Source: Xanthomonas arboricola (GTDB taxonomy: Bacteria > Pseudomonadota > Gammaproteobacteria > Xanthomonadales > Xanthomonadaceae). From it: a stretch of 64,000 nucleotides of DNA. The notes under the pieces are model-generated. The model made no database searches and was not told the origin of the DNA. It saw nothing but the letters and a program-made list of their open reading frames with translations. The stretch spans positions 1,426,001 through 1,490,000 of the forward strand of contig NZ_MIGY01000001.1 in assembly GCF_002940665.1 (NCBI RefSeq), given 5' to 3'. Of this stretch, positions 53,644 to 61,800 are shown piece after piece. How positions within the stretch are numbered: the first letter of the stretch is position 1; each line of letters starts with the position of its first letter. The position numbers and the translations under genes were made by a program.

Positions 53644-54825
53644 ATGAAAGCCAAACGTATTCTTCGCAATGCTGCAGACGGTGTCGGCGCCGCCGGCAAG
53701 CTGGTCACCGTTGCCGCCGGCGCAGTGGCCGCCACGGCCGCGGTGGCGAGCGTGGCCGCAGTCGCACAGGCAAAGGCCACCGCGCGCGCGGCCGGGCTGA
53801 CTTACGTCAACGATCAGCAGCCCGGCATCAGCCGCCGCAAGGCCGGCAAGAGCTTCAGTTACCGCAGCGCGGACGGGCAACGCGTGGCCGATGCCGACAC
53901 CTTGCAACGCATCCGCGCGCTGGCCATTCCGCCGGCGTATACCGAGGTGTGGATCTGCGCCAAGCCCAATGGCCATCTGCAGGCCACCGGCCGCGATGCG
54001 CGCAGGCGCAAGCAGTACCGCTACCACGCCGACTGGGCGCAGGTGCGTGGCGAGGGCAAGTTCGAACGGGTGATTGCCTTCGGCACCGCATTGCCGAAAC
54101 TGCGGCGACGCCTGCGCCGCGATCTGGTCCTGCCGGGATTTCCGCGCGAGAAGGTGTTGGCGATCGTGGTGGCGTTGCTGGCCGACACCCTGGTACGTGT
54201 GGGCAATGCCGAATATGCGCGCAGCAACCGTTCCTATGGGCTGACCACGTTGCGCAACCGGCACATGGAGTTCCTGCGCGGCGGACGTGCGCGGCTGAAG
54301 TTCCGCGGCAAGAGCGGCCAGGATCACGAGATCGAAGTGGACGACAAGCAGCTGGTCAAACTGATCCGGCAATGCCAGCAATTGCCGGGACAATCGTTGT
54401 TTCAGTATCGCGACGACGACGGCCAGCTGCAGCCGGTGGATTCGGGTGAGGTCAACGACTACCTGCGCGAGGCGATGGGCGAGGATTTCACCGCCAAGGA
54501 CTTCCGCACCTGGGGCGGCACGCTGGCGGCATTGCAACGTCTGGCACGCTTGCCGCTGCCAGAGCGCATCAGCGAACGCGCGCTGACCCAGGTGCAGAAC
54601 GATGTCATCCGCGAAGTGGCCGATGCGCTGGGCAATACGCCCTCGGTATGTCGCAAGGCGTATATCGACCCGTGCGTGTTCGAAGGCTGGCGCGCCGGTC
54701 AGTTGCAGGCCATGGCCACCGGCGTGCGTGGCGAACGTCAATGGGAGGCGGCGACGCTGAAATTCCTGACCACCTCGCGCGGCAAACTGAAGACGCCGGC
54801 AAAAGCTGCATCGAAGCGGAAGTGA
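53644..54825 (+). CDS. DNA topoisomerase IB (poxvirus/bacterial type)
   Basis: The enzyme relaxes supercoils by transient cleavage of one strand through a 3' phosphotyrosine. The 393-residue protein has the active-site set: Arg185 (LVRVGNAEYA), Lys223 (FRGKSGQ), Arg288 (KDFRTWGG) and the nucleophile Tyr340 (SVCRKAYIDP). The first 45 residues are unusual: an Ala/Val-rich hydrophobic stretch (residues 15-42, AAGKLVTVAAGAVAA...) resembling a membrane or signal-like helix before the conserved GLTYVND. ATG 53644 is used, since earlier frame bases give no family match. Confidence 0.92.
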   Translation: MKAKRILRNAADGVGAAGKLVTVAAGAVAATAAVASVAAVAQAKATARAAGLTYVNDQQPGISRRKAGKSFSYRSADGQRVADADTLQRIRALAIPPAYTEVWICAKPNGHLQATGRDARRRKQYRYHADWAQVRGEGKFERVIAFGTALPKLRRRLRRDLVLPGFPREKVLAIVVALLADTLVRVGNAEYARSNRSYGLTTLRNRHMEFLRGGRARLKFRGKSGQDHEIEVDDKQLVKLIRQCQQLPGQSLFQYRDDDGQLQPVDSGEVNDYLREAMGEDFTAKDFRTWGGTLAALQRLARLPLPERISERALTQVQNDVIREVADALGNTPSVCRKAYIDPCVFEGWRAGQLQAMATGVRGERQWEAATLKFLTTSRGKLKTPAKAASKRK

Positions 54826-54898
54826 GTGCCGCGGCGGCGACAGGCCCGAAGACCTGCAAACAGCCGCCGCGCATGCGGCCGCCGGACCAGCGTCCCGC

Positions 54899-55243
54899 TC
54901 AGCCGCAGTAGATCGCGGTGATGTTGTTGTTCGGGCCGGTCTCGACGGTGAGGTGATCGCCACCGCTTTCGCTGGCGCCCTGAGCCGGGTCGGCCAGGCC
55001 GCTGGCGGTGGTGCCGCCGGTGGCGCGTTCGCCGCGGCGCACGCTGACCTGCAGGCTGTCGCTGTCCACGCGCGCACGTTCGATGGTCTGCGTCGCCGCG
55101 GCCAGGCCGACCGCGCCGCGCACCTTGTCGATATGGCACTGGCCGGAGATGACACCGTCGATGGGCTGTACCTGCACGACCTGGTTGGAGGCACAGGCCG
55201 AGAGCAACAACACGGCAGCGAGCGGGGCGAGGGTGCGGATCAT
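54899..55243 (-). CDS. Small lipoprotein with I78-like domain
   Basis: A 114-residue lipoprotein with signal MIRTLAPLAAVLLLSAC and mature start ASNQVVQVQ. The domain has SGQCHIDKVRGAVGLAAATQ, an RGERATGG loop and the ending HLTVETGPNNNITAIYCG. The spacing of the two cysteines and the C-terminal strand resemble the I78 inhibitor family, though more divergent than the gene at 53116. GGAG lies eight bases before ATG 55243. It converges on topoisomerase IB. Inhibitor activity is inferred. Confidence 0.75.
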   Translation of the reverse strand: MIRTLAPLAAVLLLSACASNQVVQVQPIDGVISGQCHIDKVRGAVGLAAATQTIERARVDSDSLQVSVRRGERATGGTTASGLADPAQGASESGGDHLTVETGPNNNITAIYCG

Positions 55244-55658
55244 CGGGGATCTCCAGCGGAAGAATGGCGCAAGCGTGAAGAAAGCGTTGTTGGCGTGGCA
55301 TGAAGACTGCCCGCTGCCCGCGCCGTGGTGCCAGGCACGCCATGCCCTGCCGCTACCCGGGACGCAGGGTTAGATTTTCTTGCGTGACCGGAATGATCCA
55401 GCCTCTGGCGATGACCTCGATTTAGGGACGACTCCACGACAAACCTTCCGGCAACGGCCGCCAGCGCAAGGCACGTGCGGTCGCTGCGCCATGCGCGCCT
55501 GCACCTGCACGTCTTCGGCCAGCCCCGACGGTCCTGCCAGCGTGCAGGTCGTGTGCCCGCCGGGATGCGGGAAGCCGCTGCACGCAGGGGCCGAGCCCAT
55601 GCGCAGCCAGCGCGCAGCTGTGGCAAAGCAGATGGTGCCGTGCAGATTGCCGGCGCGC
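55244..55658. other. Intergenic region between the I78-like gene and the ndvB operon end
   Basis: About 415 bases without a convincing gene. It holds the promoter of the I78-like gene on the minus strand and the 3' end of the small gene at 55659. No clear terminator was seen. Confidence 0.55.
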
Positions 55659-55880
55659 TTACCGCGTACGCGTCAGTCCGTGACGGTGCAGCAGCTGCCG
55701 CAGGCGGCGTTGCACCCGCTGCAGATCGGCTGCGGCGGCCTCATCCAGGATGCCTTTGGCCAAGGCGTCGAACTGCTGCCAGAACTGGCTGGGGTCGCGC
55801 ACCCGCTGCGGCCAGACCGACAGCATCTTGCCCAGGTCGGCGAGTTGATGGCTGGTATGGGTGTGTCTGCGTGTGCTCAT
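55659..55880 (-). CDS. Small protein overlapping the end of ndvB
   Basis: A 73-residue protein: MSTRRHTHTSHQLADLGKML then SVWPQRVRDPSQFWQQFDAL and a Leu/Arg-rich amphipathic end. Its ATG overlaps the ndvB stop (ATGA, sharing two bases), the pattern of translational coupling. No known family was recognised. The overlap and the helical, charged composition make it more likely real than chance. A role near cyclic glucan synthesis is inferred from position only. Confidence 0.68.
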   Translation of the reverse strand: MSTRRHTHTSHQLADLGKMLSVWPQRVRDPSQFWQQFDALAKGILDEAAAADLQRVQRRLRQLLHRHGLTRTR

Positions 55881-58800
55881 GTCGCGTCTGCCGGCCAGTC
55901 CAGTGCCACAGCGTGGACCGCGCCGTCGTCAACCAGAGTGAAAGCCAGCTCGGCCTGTGTCACGCCGTCGATCTCCAGCCGCGCCTCGATGCCCGGGCGT
56001 TGGGTGACGTCGATGACATAGGTGCTGCTGCCGAAGCGGTAGCGCAACTGGTAGCCCGGCCAGCCGGCCGGGATGCACGGGGCGATGTGCATGCGCGCGC
56101 CATGGCGCTGCAGGCCGAGCAGCGATTCGGTCAGCAGCCGGTACATCCAGCCGGCGGCGCCGGTATACCAGCTCCAGCCGCCGCGGCCGGCGTGCGGCGC
56201 CACCGCGTAGACATCGGCGGCCAGCACATAGGGTTCGGCCTTGTAGCGTTGCATGCCCGCCGCGTCGCGGGCGTGGTGGATCGGGTTGATCAGGCCGGCC
56301 AGTTGCCAGGCGCGCGCGCTGTCGCCGCGGTGGGCGAAGGCCATCGTCGCCCACACCGCCGCATGCGTGTACTGGCCGCCGTTTTCGCGCACGCCCGGGA
56401 CGTAACCGCGGATATAGCCGGGGTCGTGCCCGGTGCGATCGAACGGGGGCACCAGCAGCTTGACGATCCCGGCGTCGGCATCCACCAGCTGCTGGTGCAT
56501 CGCGTCCATCGCCTGTGCACTGCGTGCCGGGTCCATCGCGCCGGACAGCACCGCCCAACTCTGCGACAGCGAATCGATGCGGCATTCGTCCGAAGCGCTC
56601 GAACCCAGCGGCGTGCCGTCGTCGAACCAGGCCCGCCGGTACCACTGCCCATCCCAGGCATGCTGTTCCAGCGCGGTGCGCAAGGCCTGCGCATGCGTGC
56701 GGCAGGTCGCCGCGAATGCCGCATCGTCGTGCTGCACGGCCACGGCGGAAAAGCGCAGCAACGCGTCGTAGAGGAAAAAGCCCAGCCACACGCTCTCGCC
56801 CTTGCCGTCCTTGCCGACCCGGTTCATGCCGTCGTTCCAGTCGCCGCTGCCGATCAGCGGCAGGCCGCGCTCGCCCAGCCGTGCCATGCCGCGCTGCAGG
56901 GCAAGCACGCAGTGCGCGTACAGCGACTGCATGTTGCCGCTGATCTGTGGCAGGTCGTAATACGATTCCTCGTCGGGCTTGAGGGCGCGCCCGTCGATAA
57001 AGCTCACCCGCTCGTCCAGCACGCTGGCATCTGCGGTGACGTCCAGATAGCGGCACAGCGCCTGCGGCAACCACAGAAAATCGTCCGAGCACTGCGTGCG
57101 CACGCCGCGGTCCTGCGGCGGATGCCACCAATGCTGCACATCGCCCTGCGCGAACTGATGCGCAGCGCAGCGCAGCAGATGCGTGCGGGCCAGCGCCGGC
57201 TGCGCGTGCACCATTGCCATGCTGTCCTGCAGCTGGTCGCGGAACCCATACGCGCCACCGGACTGGTAGTAGCCGCTGCGTGCCAAGAACCGGCAGGCGA
57301 TGGTCTGATAGAGCAGCCAGCCGTTGGCCAGCAGGTCCACTGCCGGATCGGGCGTGCTCACCTGCACGCTGCCCAGCACCTGCTGCCACTGCGTGCGCAC
57401 CGCCAGCAAGGCGGCCTGCGCTGCGGCAACCCCGCGGCTCTGGCGTGCCAGTGCCAGCGCGGTGTCGCGATCAACTGCAGCGCCCAGGCGGAACACCGTT
57501 TCGAAGCTCTGTTCGGGCGCCAGCGTCACCGGAATCTGGATCGCCGCGCACGGGTCCAGGCCCGCACCCACGCGCCCGGACAGGCGTTGCCGGCCGAGTG
57601 CGGCGGGCGCGGCCAGGCTGCCATTGCGCCCGATGAATTCGCTGCGGTCTGCGGTGATGCTGCGGCTGGGCGCATCGGCATCGAAGAACGCCACGCGCCC
57701 GTCGAACTCGGTGTTGTACGGGTTGCGCGCGGTCAGCACGCTGCTGCCCAGGTCCACCTCGCTGACCACATGCTGCTGCGAGCGTGTGCGGATGTCGCCC
57801 AGCACCCACTCCGCATAGCCGGTGACGCTGAGCCGGCGCGGGCGCCCTGACAGATTTTTCAGCCGCAGATGGCTGAACTTGATCGGCCGCTCCACATCGA
57901 CGAACACCCACAGCTCGCTGCCGATGCCGTGTTCGATATGGGTGTAGACGCTGTAACCGAAACCGTGGCGCACCGTGTAGCGAGCGTTGCCGCGACACGG
58001 CAGCGCCATCGGCGACCACACCTGGCCGGTGCTTTCGTCGCGCAGGTAGAAGGCCTCGCTGGAGGTATCGCCGACCGGGTCGTTGTGCCAAGGCGTGAGC
58101 CGGAATTCGTGCGCGTTCTCGGCCCAGCTGTAGCCGGGGCTGCTGTCGCTGACCACCGTGCCGAACTGTGCATTGGCCATCACATTGCACCATGGCGCCG
58201 GCGTGGCCGCGCCTTCGTCCAGGGTGATGCGATATTCGCGGCCGTCGGCAGCGAAGGCGCCCAGGCCGTTGTCGAACAACACCGGTTCCTCGGCTGCGGC
58301 CTGCAGGGTGTTGTCCAGGTAGGCGGCGTGGGTGCTGGTCGGATGATCGACGCTGTCCGGCTGCTGCACCGGCTCAAGCAATGGCGGCTGCGCGCGTGCG
58401 CTGGGGTGACGTTGCAGTTGCGCGTCCAGGCTGCCGTTGGCATCGCTCAGGATCGCGCGCGCCACGGTTTGCAGCAGCACGCGATCTTCCTGCGAGATGT
58501 GTTCGATGGCACGCACGAAGATGCCGCCGGAGCGGTCGAGCACATTGGCCTCCGGGTCGGCGGCAATCAGGCCCAGGATGGCGTCCTGCAGCGATTGCCG
58601 ATAGCCGGCCTGGCTTTCGTTCCAGATCACCAGATCCGCGCGCAGGCCTTTCAGGCGCCAGTACGCGTGCGCCTGCACCAGCTGCCGCACCAGCTCCAGA
58701 TTGTCCGGGTCGGCGATGCGCAACAGCACGATCGGCAGATCGCCGGAGATGGCGTGACTCCACAACGCCGACTGGCCGCGATGGTTGTGCAGCAGCACCT

Positions 58801-61800
58801 CGTTGTCGGCGCGCAATTGCGGGTCGACGAACAGCACGCGTGCGGCCAGTCGTTCGTAGAGCATCGCGTCTTCCAGCGAGGCGTTGATCTGCCGGCGGGT
58901 GACCTGGCTCTGGGTCAGCGCCAGGTCGAACACGCGATCGGCCAGACGGCGGTCGCGGTACTTGTCGATCAACGCGGTGCAGGCCGCGCGCTGGGTGCCG
59001 ACGCCGTAGACGATGTCCACCTGCGCCTGTTGATCCGGTGCCAGCGAAATACGGCAGCGGATCGCCACGATCGGGTCCAGCACCGAGCCGGCCGCGCCGG
59101 TCAGGCTGGCCTGATCGTGCAGGGCCAGCGGATTGCGGGTGCTGCGCCAGCGCCCCACAAACGCGGCGCGGTCGGTCTCGTAGGAGATCGACGCCACGTC
59201 GGCATCGTGCACTGCCACCAGATGCAACATCCACGGCTGCGCCTCGTCGTGCCCGCGCGGGCGCCGCGTGCACAGCAACGCCTGCTTGTCGGCCAGGATC
59301 TCGGTCTGCACGAACAGGTTGCTGAAGGCCGGATGCGCCTCGTCGGCCTGCGCCGGTGCCAGCACCACTTCGGCGTAGGTGGTGATTTCGATCACGCGTG
59401 TCTGCCGCGAGCGGTTGCGGATGCGCAGCCGGCGCAGTTCCACATCGTCCTCGGCGGAAATGGCGATTTCCAGGTGGCTGTCGTAGCGCTGGTGGCTGCC
59501 CTTGAACTCGGCCTTGGCCTCGGAAAAGATCGCCTCGTAGCGCTCCACCGGTACGCAGGTGGGCTGATGCGCGGCCGACCACACCGCGCCGCTGTCCACA
59601 TCGCGCAGATAGCAGAACGTGCCCCAGTGGTCGCGGGTGCCGTCTTCGCGCCAGCGGGTCACCGCCATGTCGCGCGCGCGGCTGTAGCCACCGCCGGCCG
59701 AGGTCAGCATGCCGTGGTAACGCCCGTTGGACAGCAATTGCAGCGCCGGCTGGGCCAGGTTGGGGTCGCGATGGATGCGCAAGGCCATGCCTGCCTCGGC
59801 GGCCACCGGGCGTTGCGCCGCGTCGGCCAGGCCTTTGACGTATACGCCGGCGCGCGGCGCGCGCTCCTGCAGCAGCAACACCGTGGCCTGGAACTGCGGG
59901 TCGGCGACAAAGCGCCGCTGCATCGGCGCATCGCGCAACACGTGGTCCAGCGCCAGCAGCGCCATGCCCTGGTGGTGCGACATGAACGAGCGTACCAGCG
60001 CATGCTGTTCGCCACGCGGCACCCGCGACGGGGTGTAGTCGATCGCCTCGTACAAGCCGAAGCGCCCGCCGAATCCCAGCGCCTGCAGCTGCTGCAGGTT
60101 GCGGCAGGCCGCATCCGGTTCGACCATCAGTGCCATCGCGCTGGCATACGGGGCGATCACCAGATCCTGGCCCAGGCCGCGCTTGAGCCCCAGGCCGGGC
60201 ACACCGAACGCGCGGTACTGATAATTGCGCCGCGTATCGACCGTGTTGTAGCCCGATTCGGACACCCCCCACGGTACCGCGCGTGCGGTGCCGTAGCGGA
60301 TCTGTGCCTGCACCGCACCGCGCATCGAGCGGCTCAGCAGCGTCTGCGGGTAGCTGGGCATCACCAGATCGGGCATCAGGTACTCGAACATCGAGCCGCT
60401 CCACGACAGCAGCGTCGGTTCGGCGCCGGTGTCGGTGAGCGTGCGCCCGAGCGCGAACCAGCTGTCCTGCGGCAGCTTGCCCTGGGCGATGGCCACGAAG
60501 ATGCCCAGGCGTGCCTCGGAGGCGAGCAGATCGTAATGCCCGCTATCCAGGCGCTGGTCGTCGACGTTGTAGCCGATCGAGAGCAACTGCTGGGCGGGGT
60601 TGTAGAGGAAGTCGTAGTCCAGCTGCGCCAGCTGCCCGGCGATATGCGCAAGCCGTTGCAGCTCCTGCACGCGTCCGGCGGCCCAGGCCTGCACGCCGGG
60701 TGCGTGGTCGCTGACGGCGAGTTGCCGCAGCGTGGCGACCGCGGCGCCAGGGGGCTGCGTCGCATGCGCATCGGTACCGGCGGGCGTGGTTGCGCAATGG
60801 CCCACTTCGGCCAGGGCCGCCTCGCAGCTGTCGATCAAGCGTTGTGGCCACGGCTCGTCGTCGTCGCTGTCCGGCATCAGCGCCAGGATCGTGTGGCTCT
60901 GCGCCAGCAGCAGGCGCAGCGCCTGGTCGGCCTGGTGCAGGCTCGGCGCGGGCTGGCTGCAGATGCTCTGCAAGGTTTGCGACATTGCGTCCAGCGCCTG
61001 GTCGGCGGCGTCGCTGCGTGTCTGCGCTTGCGATGCCAGCACGCCCAGGGTATCGGCCAGTCCATCGAACACCGCCATCGCCACCGCCGGTGCATCCACC
61101 AGCGCCAGCAGCCCCTGCCGCAGCGTCAACAGATGTCCGACCAGGTTGCCGCTGTCCACGGTGGAGACGTAGCGCGGCAACAACGGCACCAGCGTTTCGG
61201 TGTCGTACCAGTTGTAGAAGTGGCCGCGATAACGCGGCAGCGTTTCCAGCGTGGTCAAGGTATCGGCCACGCGGGTCATCACGCCGGCCACCGTCAGGTA
61301 GCCCAGATCGTAGGCGGCCAGATTGGCCAGCAGGCCCAGGCCGATATTGGTCGGCGAGGTACGGTTGGCCACCACCGTGACCGGGTACTCCTGCACGTTG
61401 TCCGGCGGCAACCAGTGGTGCTGCGCAGTGCAATGGCTCTCGAAGAACGCCCAGGTGCGCCGCGACAATCCACCGAGGAAGGCGCGCTGCTCCTGCGACA
61501 ACTGTGCCACCGGCGCGGCGGGCTGCTCGCCCAGCCAGGCCATCAGCCAGGGTGCGCCCATCCACGCCAGCCCCAGCGGCAATGCCGCCCATAACGCCAA
61601 TGGCGACCACCACGCCACCGCAGCGATCGCCAAGGCCGCACTGCAGGCGGCGCCGGCCATCAGTTGTTGCTCGGCATTGCCGCTGCGCGCGCTGCGCTCC
61701 ACCTCGCTGGACGGCGCCCACTGCAACAAGTGGCGCCGGGTGATCGACATCCGCACCAGGGTGCGGGCGATCGCCGACAGCTGCAGCCCGGCTTCGAATG

